Below are positions 17,063 through 26,295 of a stretch of DNA of 64,000 nucleotides, piece after piece. The notes under the pieces are model-generated. The model made no database searches. It was given only the letters and a program-made list of their open reading frames with translations, and was not told the DNA's origin. Made by a program: the position numbers and the translations under genes. The stretch is from Clostridium_AF sediminicola. Lineage in GTDB: Bacteria; Bacillota; Clostridia; Clostridiales; Clostridiaceae. The DNA is taken from the NCBI RefSeq assembly GCF_050402865.1, contig NZ_BAABMF010000011.1, positions 1 to 64,000 of the forward strand, written 5' to 3'. Within the stretch, counting starts at the first letter, position 1; each line of letters opens with the position of its first letter.

Positions 17063-17115
17063 TTTAAAGTATAAATTTATACTTTAAAGAACAAAGGATG
17101 GAATTTATAAATTCC
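17063..17115. repeat. two perfect palindromes upstream of lonB
   Basis: TTTAAAGTATAAA (17063-17075) is followed directly by its exact complement to 17088, a 26-bp perfect palindrome. A second palindrome, GGAATTTATAAATTCC, lies at 17100-17115. They sit between the clpX terminator and the lonB start. Regulator binding is possible; neither has a T run that would make it a terminator. Confidence 0.55.
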
Positions 17116-17124
17116 TTTACAATA

Positions 17125-17157
17125 AAAAAATAAAACTGCTGAAAATTCAGCAGTTTT
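17125..17157 (-). terminator. intrinsic terminator of clpX, overlapping its stop codon
   Basis: AAAACTGCTGAA (17132-17143) pairs with TTCAGCAGTTTT (17146-17157). The minus-strand RNA continues with TTTTATTTTTTT. The last arm covers two bases of the clpX stop codon. Confidence 0.9.
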
Positions 17158-18448
17158 ATGCAGTTTCTGTATCTCTTTTTTTAAGTTTTATTTTTTTTCC
17201 ACTTATCATTGGCCTTTTTTCTTCATCTGTTAGTACTAATTCTGGAGAATAATTTGATATAGTCTCTTCATTAACTATTACCTTGATAATCTTTTCATTT
17301 GTTGGAATATCAAACATAATATCCCTCATAATATCTTCAATAATAGATCTTAATCCTCTAGCACCAGTTTTTCTCATAATTGCCTTATCTGCTATTGCTT
17401 TTAAAGCCTCATCAGTAAATTCTAACTCTACATTATCCATTAATAAAAGTTTCTTATATTGCTTAACTAATGAATTTTTTGGTTCTTCTAAAATTTTAAC
17501 TAAAGATTCATTATCTAACGAACTTAGTGTAACAACAATTGGTAATCTACCAACAAATTCTGGAATAAGACCAAATTTCAATAAATCTTCAGGTAAAATA
17601 TTTTTTAAAGCTTCTCCAACATCTTTATTTTCTTTTGATTCTATATCCGCACCAAACCCAAGTGTACTTTTTCTAGTTCTCTTCTCAATAATTTTCTCTA
17701 TTCCATCAAATGCTCCACCGCAAATAAATAAAATGTTTGAAGTATTTATCTGGATAAACTCTTGATGTGGATGTTTTCTCCCACCTTGAGGAGGAACTGA
17801 TGCAATTGTACCTTCTAAAATTTTCAAAAGAGCTTGCTGAACACCTTCACCTGAAACGTCTCTTGTTATTGAAGGATTATCAGTTTTCCTAGCAATTTTA
17901 TCAATTTCATCAATATATATAATACCTCTTTCTGCTCTTTCTATATCATAATCTGAATTCTGTATTAATTTAAGCAAGATGTTCTCAACATCTTCACCAA
18001 CATATCCAGCTTCTGTTAAAGTTGTAGCATCTGCAATTGCAAAAGGTACATTTAGTAGTCTTGCTAATGTTTGAGCCATCAATGTTTTACCAGAACCTGT
18101 AGGTCCTAATAATAAAATGTTACTCTTTTGAAGCTCAACATCATCTAAATTCACTGAAGAATTAATTCTTTTATAATGATTATATACTGCTACCGCAAGA
18201 GCTCTTTTAGAATCATCTTGGCCTATTACATATTGATTAAGATAATCTCTAATTTCAATTGGCTTAGGAAGTTCGCCAGTATCTAAAGCAATGTTTTCAT
18301 CAAATTCTTCAGAAATAATTTCTGAACACAATTCTATACATTCATCGCATATATAAACTCCAGGACCAGCAATTAGCCTTCTAACCTGTTCTTGACTTTT
18401 ACCACAAAAAGAACACTTTAGCTGCTTTTTGTCATCATATTTTGCCAT
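17156..18448 (-). CDS. clpX: ClpX, ATPase subunit of the ClpXP protease
   Basis: A 430-residue AAA+ unfoldase. The N-terminal C4 zinc domain has CSFCGK (residues 12-17) and CDECIELC. Walker A is GPTGSGKT (about 114-121) and Walker B is IIYIDEIDK. The pore loop GYVGED and the ClpP-binding IGF-type loop LGFGADIE are present. It feeds unfolded substrates to ClpP, whose gene lies 17 bases upstream on the same strand, so the two are co-transcribed. Ribosome site AGAGGTG. Complete, with no anomalies. Confidence 0.98.
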   Translation of the reverse strand: MAKYDDKKQLKCSFCGKSQEQVRRLIAGPGVYICDECIELCSEIISEEFDENIALDTGELPKPIEIRDYLNQYVIGQDDSKRALAVAVYNHYKRINSSVNLDDVELQKSNILLLGPTGSGKTLMAQTLARLLNVPFAIADATTLTEAGYVGEDVENILLKLIQNSDYDIERAERGIIYIDEIDKIARKTDNPSITRDVSGEGVQQALLKILEGTIASVPPQGGRKHPHQEFIQINTSNILFICGGAFDGIEKIIEKRTRKSTLGFGADIESKENKDVGEALKNILPEDLLKFGLIPEFVGRLPIVVTLSSLDNESLVKILEEPKNSLVKQYKKLLLMDNVELEFTDEALKAIADKAIMRKTGARGLRSIIEDIMRDIMFDIPTNEKIIKVIVNEETISNYSPELVLTDEEKRPMISGKKIKLKKRDTETA

Positions 18449-18465
18449 CTCTACACCTCTCTAGG

Positions 18466-19050
18466 TTATTTCTTTCTTTCAACAACATCATCTATTAAAC
18501 CATATTCCTTTGCTTCATAAGATTCCATAAAATAATCTCTTTCAACATCTACTTTTATTTGTTCTAAAGGTTTCCCTGTATTTTCACCAAGAATCTTGTT
18601 TAATTTATCCTTAATTCTCAATATTCTCTTAGCATGTATATCAATATCTGTTGCTTGACCTTGGAATCCTCCTAATGGTTGATGAATCATTATTTCACTA
18701 TTTGGAAGAGCGAATCTCTTACCTTTAGCTCCAGATGATAAAAGGAATGCACCCATTGAAGCTGCCATTCCTACACAAATTGTAGAAACATCTGGTTTTA
18801 TATACTGCATAGTATCATAAATCCCCATACCTGCAGTTATAGAACCGCCAGGACTATTTATATATAAATATATATCTTTATCCGGATCTTCAGCTTCTAA
18901 AAATAATAACTGTGCAATTACCAATCCAGCTGTAACATCATTCACTTCTTCCCCTAAAAAAATTATTCTATCCTTAAGTAATCTAGAATATATATCATAG
19001 GATCTTTCTCCTCTGTTAGTTTGCTCAACAACAACTGGCACTAAACTCAT
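18466..19050 (-). CDS. clpP: ATP-dependent Clp protease proteolytic subunit ClpP
   Basis: A 194-residue self-compartmentalised serine protease. The catalytic Ser is in GMAASMGAFLL (about 98), the His in MIHQPLGG (about 123), and the Asp is near VERDYFMESYEAKEYG (about 172). It forms tetradecameric rings with ClpX. The N-terminal propeptide MSLVPVVVEQTNRGERSYDIYSRLL is typical. The ribosome site AAGGAGGAGAAA is strong. The 470-bp upstream gap to tig contains the promoter region and a long inverted repeat. It forms the clpP-clpX operon; clpX is 17 bases on. Confidence 0.98.
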   Translation of the reverse strand: MSLVPVVVEQTNRGERSYDIYSRLLKDRIIFLGEEVNDVTAGLVIAQLLFLEAEDPDKDIYLYINSPGGSITAGMGIYDTMQYIKPDVSTICVGMAASMGAFLLSSGAKGKRFALPNSEIMIHQPLGGFQGQATDIDIHAKRILRIKDKLNKILGENTGKPLEQIKVDVERDYFMESYEAKEYGLIDDVVERKK

Positions 19051-19142
19051 TTTTTCTCCTCCTTCATTATATTAAGTTTGTTACATTAATTATACTATAC
19101 CACTTCTCTTTTAAATTATCACCTAATTTTTCAATCTTATTC

Positions 19143-19325
19143 AAAGGTTAAATCTTAAAATAATATAATTGAACTTCATATTGAATATATAGCGTCAGAA
19201 TTCATCTATCTGCGGTATATATTCAATATGATTTAGTTCAATATAATTTTATGAATTGACCAGATAAAAGGTTAAATCATAAAATTATATAATTGAACTT
19301 CATATTGAATTATATAGCGTCAGAA
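19143..19325. repeat. long inverted plus direct repeat between tig and clpP
   Basis: A block starting AAAGGTTAAATC at 19143 recurs at 19267 with few changes (both contain AATTGAACTTCATATTGAAT and AGCGTCAGAA). Between them, 19216-19252 is the near-perfect complement of 19155-19191, so copy one is the left arm of a hairpin of about 98 bp. The second copy lacks a clear right arm. It resembles a decayed non-coding palindromic mobile element. Confidence 0.7.
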
Positions 19326-19451
19326 CGAATCAATCTAGTTAGATATTGTGTTTCATTTTAATTTTACTTATTTTTTCAGGATTAACCAAGCTATACATTA
19401 TATATATAATTTAAACTTAGAATTAATATAATACAAAAAGGCTGTGATTTT

Positions 19452-19487
19452 AAAATAATTGCCAGAATATACTCTGGCAATTATTTT
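19452..19487 (-). terminator. intrinsic terminator of tig
   Basis: AAAATAATTGCCAGA and TCTGGCAATTATTTT form a perfect 15-bp stem with a 6-nt loop, 34 bases after the tig stop codon. Confidence 0.9.
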
Positions 19488-19520
19488 GAATTACTCTAAT
19501 TTAATTTAGTTTACTTATTG

Positions 19521-20813
19521 TTATGCAATTTCTTTACAGTTATCGATAATCAAATCAATTACTTTTTCATTTAAAACTTGATTTTCGATTACTGATTTTT
19601 GTGCTTTCATGATTTGATCTACTAAATCAGTAGCATCTCCTGCACTATATTGTTTAGCCATTTCTTCGGCTTTAGCTTTTATTTCTTCATCAGTGGCCTT
19701 AAGTTCTTCAACATCTGTGATAGCTTCAAGAACTAATCCAGTTCTAACTTTTTTCTCTGCATTTTCTTTCATAAGCTCTCTAAGCTTTTCTTCTGAAGAA
19801 TTAGTGTATTTTAAATATGTTTCAAAATCTAATCCTTGATATGACAATCTCATTTGTAAATCTTTTACCATTGAGTCAATTTCTTTATCAATCATAACTT
19901 CTGGAATATCAATTTCAGCATTATCAGTTACAACATCTAAAGCAGCTGATTCATATTCATTTTTTTCTCTTTCAGTATTGCTCTCTTCTTTTTTCTTTCT
20001 AATATCAGCTTTTAATTCTTCTAAAGTTTCAAACTCAGAAACATCTTGTGCAAATTCATCATCTAAAGCTGGCAATTCTTTTCCTTTAATTCCTTTGATT
20101 GTTACTTTAAACAATGCGGGCTTTCCATTTAAATTTTCATTGCCATAGTTTTCTGGGAATGTTACATTAACTTCTTTTTCTTCTCCAATTTTTGAACCTA
20201 CTAATTGATCTTCAAAATTATCGATAAATGAACCTGAACCAATTTCTAATGAGAAATCATTACCTTCTCCACCTTCAAAAGCTTCTCCATCAACAAATCC
20301 TTTGAAATCAATAACTGCAGTATCACCTTTAACAACTTCGCCTTCGTTCTTATCAAAGATTCTAGCATTTTTATCTTGCATAGCTTTGATATCAGCATCA
20401 ATATCTTCGTCAGTAACTTCATATGTAACTTTCTTTACTTCTATACCTTTATAATCTCCTAATTTGACTTCAGGCTTAACAGTAATCTCTGCTGTATATA
20501 TGAAGTCTTTTCCTTCTTCTAGCTGTACAATGTCGATTTTCGGATAATCAACAGGTTGTAGATTATTTTCTTCAATAGCTTTTGGATATGTATCATCGCA
20601 ACAATAATTTATAGCATCTTCATAAAGAACTGCTTCGCCATAATATCTTTTAACTATAGCCATTGGTACTTTTCCTTTTCTAAATCCAGGAATATTAAAT
20701 TTCTTTAAATTCTTTTTATAAGATTTTTTTAAAGCTTCACTAAAAGCTCCATGTTCAACACTAATTTCTAATTTTACTATGTTGTTTTCTAGTTTTTCTA
20801 ACTTTATATTCAT
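19521..20813 (-). CDS. tig: trigger factor (ribosome-associated chaperone, peptidyl-prolyl isomerase)
   Basis: A 430-residue chaperone that meets nascent chains at the ribosome exit. The N-terminal ribosome-binding domain includes the signature GFRKGKVP (44-51). The FKBP-type isomerase domain (about 155-245) has GDTAVIDFKGFVDGEAFEGG. The long helical C-terminal domain ends IIDNCKEIA. Length is normal. Ribosome site GTAGGAGGAG. A TATAAT hexamer (minus strand, 20866-20861) lies about 48 bases before the ATG. Its place next to clpPX is conserved in Firmicutes and links folding with degradation. Confidence 0.97.
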   Translation of the reverse strand: MNIKLEKLENNIVKLEISVEHGAFSEALKKSYKKNLKKFNIPGFRKGKVPMAIVKRYYGEAVLYEDAINYCCDDTYPKAIEENNLQPVDYPKIDIVQLEEGKDFIYTAEITVKPEVKLGDYKGIEVKKVTYEVTDEDIDADIKAMQDKNARIFDKNEGEVVKGDTAVIDFKGFVDGEAFEGGEGNDFSLEIGSGSFIDNFEDQLVGSKIGEEKEVNVTFPENYGNENLNGKPALFKVTIKGIKGKELPALDDEFAQDVSEFETLEELKADIRKKKEESNTEREKNEYESAALDVVTDNAEIDIPEVMIDKEIDSMVKDLQMRLSYQGLDFETYLKYTNSSEEKLRELMKENAEKKVRTGLVLEAITDVEELKATDEEIKAKAEEMAKQYSAGDATDLVDQIMKAQKSVIENQVLNEKVIDLIIDNCKEIA

Positions 20814-20977
20814 TCTGTACTCCTCCTACTTCTCACGAACATTCTTTTTAGACTTCTAATATTATAACATACCTAATAATAGATTAACAGTAATAAATCA
20901 ATATTTTTGCAATAAACCTCTTTTATTTAAGCCAATATCAATAAATTTCGTCAAATATTTCAATTTAGGCTCTACTA

Positions 20978-21769
20978 TCATAATGTATCATAAATTCTTT
21001 CTAAAATCTTCTTACTTTCAGTCAACTCAGAAAGTTTTTCATAATTATCACTGTACACTTCAATTATGCCCATCCCCTTATAATTTATATCATCTAAATA
21101 GGATTTTATTTTAGAATAATTTACTTTTCCTTTACCAGGTAGTAAACAAACATTCTCATCATCATAATCATTAATGTGATAATTGCACATCTTACTTCCC
21201 ATTACATCAATATATTTCTTTATGTCCACACCAGCTTTATTAGCTTGCTTTATATCAAGAGTAAAATAAATCGGATATCTACACTTTTCTTTTAGTAAAT
21301 TTAAAAATTCAATATCTGATGAAATACACCAAGATACATTTTCTTGAGAAAGTTTAATTCCACTTTCATTGGCAATATAGGCAATTTCATTATAAATATC
21401 TAAAATTAATTCAGTTTTTATTCTTTCTTTGTCTCTCAACCTCATCCCATGAAAAGTATAAGATTCCGCACCAATAGCGTTTCCAAGAACACATAGCTTT
21501 TTAAAAAGTTTCATCATATCTTTTCTTCTTCTTTTATATTCATTAAATAATAATGGTTCAAAAAATGATGAAAAGCCATGTATTGAATTTATTCTAAAAT
21601 TATTCTCTATTCTTTTTTCATTTATTATAGTTGAAAATTCTTTTTCAAATTCACTTAAAGTATTTATAAATAATTCACCCGAGTTAAATCCTAAACTTTT
21701 CATTATTTTTATTGAGTTTTCCACATCAATATTAGGATAAAAACATGCTGATGACATTCCAATTTCCAT
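20978..21769 (-). CDS. sugar phosphate isomerase/epimerase-like TIM-barrel protein
   Basis: A 263-residue protein of the AP-endonuclease-2/xylose-isomerase-like TIM-barrel superfamily. It opens with MEIGMSSACFYPNIDVENSI. Metal-ligand regions are visible: HG in INSIHGFSS, FHGMRLRD, E in KLSQENVSW, D in YFTLDIKQA, H in CNYHINDYDD and E in MGIIEVYSD. Such proteins isomerise or epimerise sugars or act on metal-bound carbohydrates; the substrate cannot be read from sequence. The gene stands alone between tig and a membrane-anchored unknown. The ribosome site is AGGGGGC. The fold call is firm, the activity is not. Confidence 0.82.
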   Translation of the reverse strand: MEIGMSSACFYPNIDVENSIKIMKSLGFNSGELFINTLSEFEKEFSTIINEKRIENNFRINSIHGFSSFFEPLLFNEYKRRRKDMMKLFKKLCVLGNAIGAESYTFHGMRLRDKERIKTELILDIYNEIAYIANESGIKLSQENVSWCISSDIEFLNLLKEKCRYPIYFTLDIKQANKAGVDIKKYIDVMGSKMCNYHINDYDDENVCLLPGKGKVNYSKIKSYLDDINYKGMGIIEVYSDNYEKLSELTESKKILERIYDTL

Positions 21770-21822
21770 TAAAAGCCCCCTAGTTTAATCTATGTAAACT
21801 TTGTTACTTTACTATACCATGT

Positions 21823-21861
21823 AAATAATCTCTCTTTAACATATGTAAAGGGAGATTATTT
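21823..21861. other. 16-bp imperfect hairpin at a gene end
   Basis: AAATAATCTCTCTTTA and TAAAGGGAGATTATTT pair around a 7-nt loop and overlap the stop codon of the gene at 21856. One pair is G-U on the plus strand and a mismatch on the minus strand. It lacks a T run, so it may protect or slow the transcript more than end it. Confidence 0.5.
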
Positions 21862-22701
21862 AATTACCTGCTTATTACCATCGATTATTACTTCTAAACC
21901 TTCTTCAGAAAGGTTTCCAATTTCAATTTTTTCACCATAATATTTTCCTTTAATCATATTATGAGAATCATTTGTAATTGAATATCTCCATAAATATTTA
22001 TTTGGTTTAACTGAAAGTAAAGGTAATTGTGAAACATATACTATTTCATTGTCATTCAAAAATCTTGGAATCTCATTCCATATAAAACCTGGATATTTCC
22101 CTATTCTATTCTCTTTGGTATAAGTTTTGCCTTTACTAGATTTATGACTTTGCTTAGTTATTCCCCATTGTTTCCCATATATATCAGCTAATATTAAGTT
22201 TTGAGTACTACTATCTAATATAACCACTATACTTTTAGATGGGTTTATATCGTAAAGATTATCATTCAATTCTACTTTATCAAAAGTTTTAACACCTTCA
22301 TTGACATTTATAAACGCAATAGCTTTCGCTCCACTTGGTAAAGGTATTTCCAAACTTTCTTGTTTTGATGTTTCTTCAACAACTTTCTCTTCTTCAACTA
22401 TTTCTCCTACTGCTTCATCTTTAGTTATGTTTTCTTTTGTCGGGTCGTTTTTTTCAGCTTCATCATCATTAGTAATATTTTTTTTAGCATCATCGTTTTG
22501 TTTCTCATTATTAGCTTTATTTTCTGTTTTAAATAAACTAAAAATTTTATCTTTACTATCCTTAAAACCAAACTTACCAATAAGAGCTATAATGCTTATT
22601 AATGAACTTACTACAACAATTATAATCAAGCTTCTAATAATTCTTTTTCTTTTTCTCATTCTTTTATCATAGTCTCTGCTAAAAATACTTGGCTTTCCCA
22701 T
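21856..22701 (-). CDS. single-pass membrane protein with acidic linker, function unknown
   Basis: A protein of about 281 residues not matched to a named family. A basic N-terminus (RDYDKRMRKRKRIIR) leads into one membrane helix (about 24-47). A highly charged Lys/Glu/Asp/Asn-rich linker of about 75 residues follows, then a folded domain of about 150 residues with no motif I recognise (contains IAFINVNEGVKTFDKVELNDNLYDI). Topology suggests an external C-terminus reached over the cell wall by the linker. An ATG at 22743 would add 14 residues, but AGGGGGAG lies seven bases before ATG 22701, which I prefer. Confidence 0.75.
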   Translation of the reverse strand: MGKPSIFSRDYDKRMRKRKRIIRSLIIIVVVSSLISIIALIGKFGFKDSKDKIFSLFKTENKANNEKQNDDAKKNITNDDEAEKNDPTKENITKDEAVGEIVEEEKVVEETSKQESLEIPLPSGAKAIAFINVNEGVKTFDKVELNDNLYDINPSKSIVVILDSSTQNLILADIYGKQWGITKQSHKSSKGKTYTKENRIGKYPGFIWNEIPRFLNDNEIVYVSQLPLLSVKPNKYLWRYSITNDSHNMIKGKYYGEKIEIGNLSEEGLEVIIDGNKQVIK

Positions 22702-22810
22702 GAAACTCCCCCTATACTCAAAAAATTCATTTTTAAATGTCACAATGTATCGAAAATTCGAATAAAAAGTTTTTTGGTAACATAAATTTACTCACACAAT
22801 ATATATTATA

Positions 22811-22845
22811 CAAAAAAGGACTTGAAATTTCAAAATTTCAAGCCC
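22811..22845 (-). terminator. intrinsic terminator of carAB
   Basis: On the minus strand GGGCTTGAAATTT (22845-22833) pairs with AAATTTCAAGTCC (22830-22818) with one G-U pair. TTTTTTG follows. It lies 38 bases after the carB stop. Confidence 0.92.
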
Positions 22846-22882
22846 ATTTTTGATGAATTTTTTATTTTTTTGATTCTTCTAG

Positions 22883-25800
22883 TTAAAAGTAACTGTCTAG
22901 GGAATAAAAATCAACATTTTCCTCTTTCTTTAAATAATTTATTGCATTTAAATATAAATTTGCCGTATCTATACAAGTAAATACCGGTATTTTGTATTCT
23001 GATGCTTTTCTTCTAATTTTAAATCCTTCAGTTTCTGGAATATTTCCTTTTGTAGGGGTATTTATTATTAATTTTATTTCTTCATCAGAAATCTTTTTAA
23101 ATAATTCATTTCTATCAATTATTTCACATGGAATCTCTTTATCTTTTAATATTTTTCCCGTTCCTTCAGATGCTAAAACATTAAATCCTAAATCATAATA
23201 CCCTTTAATTGTTTCTATTCCTTCTATTTTATCAACTTCTTTTAAAGAAACATAGATAGAACCTTCTAAATTAAATTTCATTCCTGAAGCAAGAAACCCT
23301 TTATAAATTGCTGCATCTAAATCTTCATCTACTCCTAGTACCTCACCAGTTGATTTCATTTCTGGTCCTAAGTAGGTATCAACATTAGAAAGTTTTTCAT
23401 TTGAAAATATCGGGAACTTTACTGCATGCAATTTTTTACTTTCCAATAACCCTGTTCCATATCCTAGCTCTTCTACTCTTTTACCAAGCATAATTTCAAC
23501 AGCAAGTTTAACCATAGGAACTGCTGTAACTTTACTTAGAATCGGTACTGTTCTAGACGCTCTTGGATTTACTTCAATTACATATACATCTTTCCCATCG
23601 TATACATATTGAATATTTACTAATCCAACTATATTTAACGCTTTTGCAATTTTCTTAGTAGTTTCTACGATACCCTCAATAACATCTTCTGGTATACTGA
23701 AATATGGATACACCGTTATACTGTCACCAGAATGGACTCCTGTTCTTTCAACATGCTCCATTATTCCAGGTATTAAAATATCATTTCCATCACTAATACA
23801 ATCTACTTCTATTTCTTTTCCTCTTACATATTTATCAATAAGAATCGGATGTTCAGTAGATACTTTTACAGCCTCTTTCATATATTTTTCTAGAGAATTC
23901 TTATCATAAACTACTTCCATACCTCTTCCACCTATTACATATGAAGGCCTAACTATTACAGGATATCCTAACTCTTTAACAACACTATATGCTTCTTCTA
24001 AGCTGAATACAGCTTCACCAGATGGTAGTTTTACATCTATTTCTTTAAGTAAATTACTGAATTTATCTCTATCCTCTGCTAAATCAATAGACTCATTGCT
24101 GGTTCCTAGAATTTTTACCCCTCTTTTTGAAAGCTTCTCAGCAAGATTGATTGAAGTCTGACCTCCAAATTGAAGTATAACTCCTTTTGGCTTTTCTTTA
24201 TAAATTACATTCATAACATCATCTATATTTAGAGATTCAAAATATAATTTATCTGCAGTGTCAAAGTCCGTGCTTACAGTTTCAGGATTATTATTCATCA
24301 TGATAGATTCATATCCTGCTTCTTTTATTGCCCATGCACCATGTACACAACAGTAATCAAATTCGATACCTTGACCAATTCTAATTGGACCAGAACCTAT
24401 AACCATTATTTTTTCTTTATCTGTTATTGTATTTTCTTCTTCTTCATCATAACATGAGTAGTAATAAGGAGTTTCAGCTTCAAACTCACCACTACATGTA
24501 TCAACTATCTTATAAACAGGATATATATTCTTAAGGTTTCTAAAAATCTCAATCTTATCCACACTAATGTTTGATAACTTGCTTATTTGCTCATTTGTCA
24601 AACCTAAACTACAAGCTTCAGCTATTAGCTCATCATCTACAAATTTCATTTCTAATCGTTTTTCGACTTTAACTATATTATTTATACCATTTAAAAACCA
24701 CATATCTATCATTGTAATTTCGTGAATCTTTTCTAAAGTAATACCTCTTCTAATTGCCTCTGCTACAGCAAATATTCTCTCATCATCTTGCATTTTTATT
24801 TTTTCTATCAATCCATTCTGATCTAACTCTTTTAATTTATCTAGTTTTAAACCAATTAAATTTCCTTCCAAGCATGTTATAGCTTTTAAAAGAGCACTTT
24901 CAAACTTTCTATCTATAGCCATTACTTCTCCAGTAGCTTTCATTTGTGTTCCTAATCTTCTCTCAGCTGTAGTGAATTTATCAAAGGGCCATTTAGGCAT
25001 CTTAACAACTATATAATCTAATGCTGGCTCAAAACATGCACTTGAATTCTTTGTAACATAATTTTTTAATTCATCTAAGCTATAACCAATTGCTATCTTT
25101 GCTGCAATTTTTGAAATCGGATACCCTGCTGCTTTAGAAGCTAATGCTGAAGAACGACTAACTCTAGGATTTACTTCGATAACTATATAATTGCTTGTTT
25201 TTGTATCTAAAGCAAATTGAATGTTACAACCACCTTCAATTTTTAGATTTCTTATAATTTTTAGTGCGGAGTTTCTTAGCATATGATACTCAGTATCTCT
25301 CAAAGTTTGAGATGGAGCTACTACCATACTATCACCAGTATGAACTCCTACTGGATCAATATTTTCCATGTTACATACGATAATACAATTATCCTTTGCA
25401 TCTCTCATTACTTCATACTCAAGTTCTTTCCACCCTGCAACACTTTGTTCCAATAAAATTTGATTTATAGGACTCATTAAAAGTCCCATCTCGCAAATTT
25501 CCTCGAACTGTTCAAGAGTTTCAGCAATCCCTCCACCAGTTCCACCTAATGTGTATGCCGGTCTAATAATTATAGGCAATCCAATCTTTTTTACAAATGC
25601 TCTACATTGTTCAATATTCGTTGCAATAGTACTCTCTGGGATAGGCTCATCAATTTCAATCATCAATTTCTTAAATTCATCTCTATCCTCAGCTTTAATA
25701 ATTGCTTCACTATTTATACCAAGCAGTTTAACATTATATTTTTCTAAAATACCTTGTTCTCCCAAATTCATTGCAATATTTAAAGCTGTTTGTCCACCAA

Positions 25801-26068
25801 AACCAGCTAGTATTCCATCTGGTTTTTCTTTTTGAATAATTCTTTCAACACATTCCACTGTTAAAGGTTCAATATATACCTTATCTGCAATTTGGAAATC
25901 TGTCATTATTGTTGCAGGATTTGAATTTACCAATACCGTTTCAATTCCTTCTTCTTTAATTGCTTTACAAGCTTGAGTTCCTGAATAATCAAACTCTGCA
26001 GCTTGCCCTATTATAATTGGTCCCGATCCTAATATAATAACTTTTTTTAAAGTTTTATCTAATGGCAT
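22883..26068 (-). CDS. carB: carbamoyl-phosphate synthase large subunit CarB
   Basis: A 1061-residue synthetase that makes carbamoyl phosphate from bicarbonate, ammonia (from CarA) and two ATP, for pyrimidine and arginine synthesis. It shows the expected internal duplication. The halves begin KVIILGSGPIIIGQAAEFDYSG (about 8) and KIMVIGSGPIRIGQGIEFDYC (about 555). Each has an ATP-grasp domain with EVNPR(V/A)SRSSA or EVNPRASRT. A C-terminal MGS-like allosteric domain follows (about 935-1061, with GYDLGFNVLASEGTG-like YYDLGFNVLASEGTGK). The ribosome site is AGGGGAGG. A repeat-derived 227-bp gap separates it from carA; co-transcription is likely. Confidence 0.97.
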   Translation of the reverse strand: MPLDKTLKKVIILGSGPIIIGQAAEFDYSGTQACKAIKEEGIETVLVNSNPATIMTDFQIADKVYIEPLTVECVERIIQKEKPDGILAGFGGQTALNIAMNLGEQGILEKYNVKLLGINSEAIIKAEDRDEFKKLMIEIDEPIPESTIATNIEQCRAFVKKIGLPIIIRPAYTLGGTGGGIAETLEQFEEICEMGLLMSPINQILLEQSVAGWKELEYEVMRDAKDNCIIVCNMENIDPVGVHTGDSMVVAPSQTLRDTEYHMLRNSALKIIRNLKIEGGCNIQFALDTKTSNYIVIEVNPRVSRSSALASKAAGYPISKIAAKIAIGYSLDELKNYVTKNSSACFEPALDYIVVKMPKWPFDKFTTAERRLGTQMKATGEVMAIDRKFESALLKAITCLEGNLIGLKLDKLKELDQNGLIEKIKMQDDERIFAVAEAIRRGITLEKIHEITMIDMWFLNGINNIVKVEKRLEMKFVDDELIAEACSLGLTNEQISKLSNISVDKIEIFRNLKNIYPVYKIVDTCSGEFEAETPYYYSCYDEEEENTITDKEKIMVIGSGPIRIGQGIEFDYCCVHGAWAIKEAGYESIMMNNNPETVSTDFDTADKLYFESLNIDDVMNVIYKEKPKGVILQFGGQTSINLAEKLSKRGVKILGTSNESIDLAEDRDKFSNLLKEIDVKLPSGEAVFSLEEAYSVVKELGYPVIVRPSYVIGGRGMEVVYDKNSLEKYMKEAVKVSTEHPILIDKYVRGKEIEVDCISDGNDILIPGIMEHVERTGVHSGDSITVYPYFSIPEDVIEGIVETTKKIAKALNIVGLVNIQYVYDGKDVYVIEVNPRASRTVPILSKVTAVPMVKLAVEIMLGKRVEELGYGTGLLESKKLHAVKFPIFSNEKLSNVDTYLGPEMKSTGEVLGVDEDLDAAIYKGFLASGMKFNLEGSIYVSLKEVDKIEGIETIKGYYDLGFNVLASEGTGKILKDKEIPCEIIDRNELFKKISDEEIKLIINTPTKGNIPETEGFKIRRKASEYKIPVFTCIDTANLYLNAINYLKKEENVDFYSLDSYF

Positions 26069-26094
26069 ATTTTTTCCTCCCCTTTATTATAAAT

Positions 26095-26287
26095 TGCGAA
26101 CAAGTTCGAAATTTATAGTGACAAGTTACAAGTAATAAGTGACAAGTTGTGGATACCTTTCGCAAACAAAAGCTCATTGTTCCATCATCAAAGATGATAA
26201 AAGTTTAGTTAAAAATTTTCTGCAAGAAAATCATCATTAACTTATCACTTGTCACTGTTTTGGTTAGCATTTTATTTCAATTGCGAA
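26095..26287. repeat. dispersed palindromic intergenic repeat, carA-carB copy
   Basis: Left arm AGTGACAAGTTACAAG with a second AAGTGACAAGTT (26117-26148) is the complement of AACTTATCACTTGTCACT (26239-26256). Inside are GGATACCTTTCGC and the short hairpin ATTTTCT-GCA-AGAAAAT, which recur in copies near 44230, 48035, 54445 and 62885. No coding potential is seen. It is a MITE-like element inside the carAB transcript. Confidence 0.7.
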
Positions 26288-26295
26288 TAATTAAT

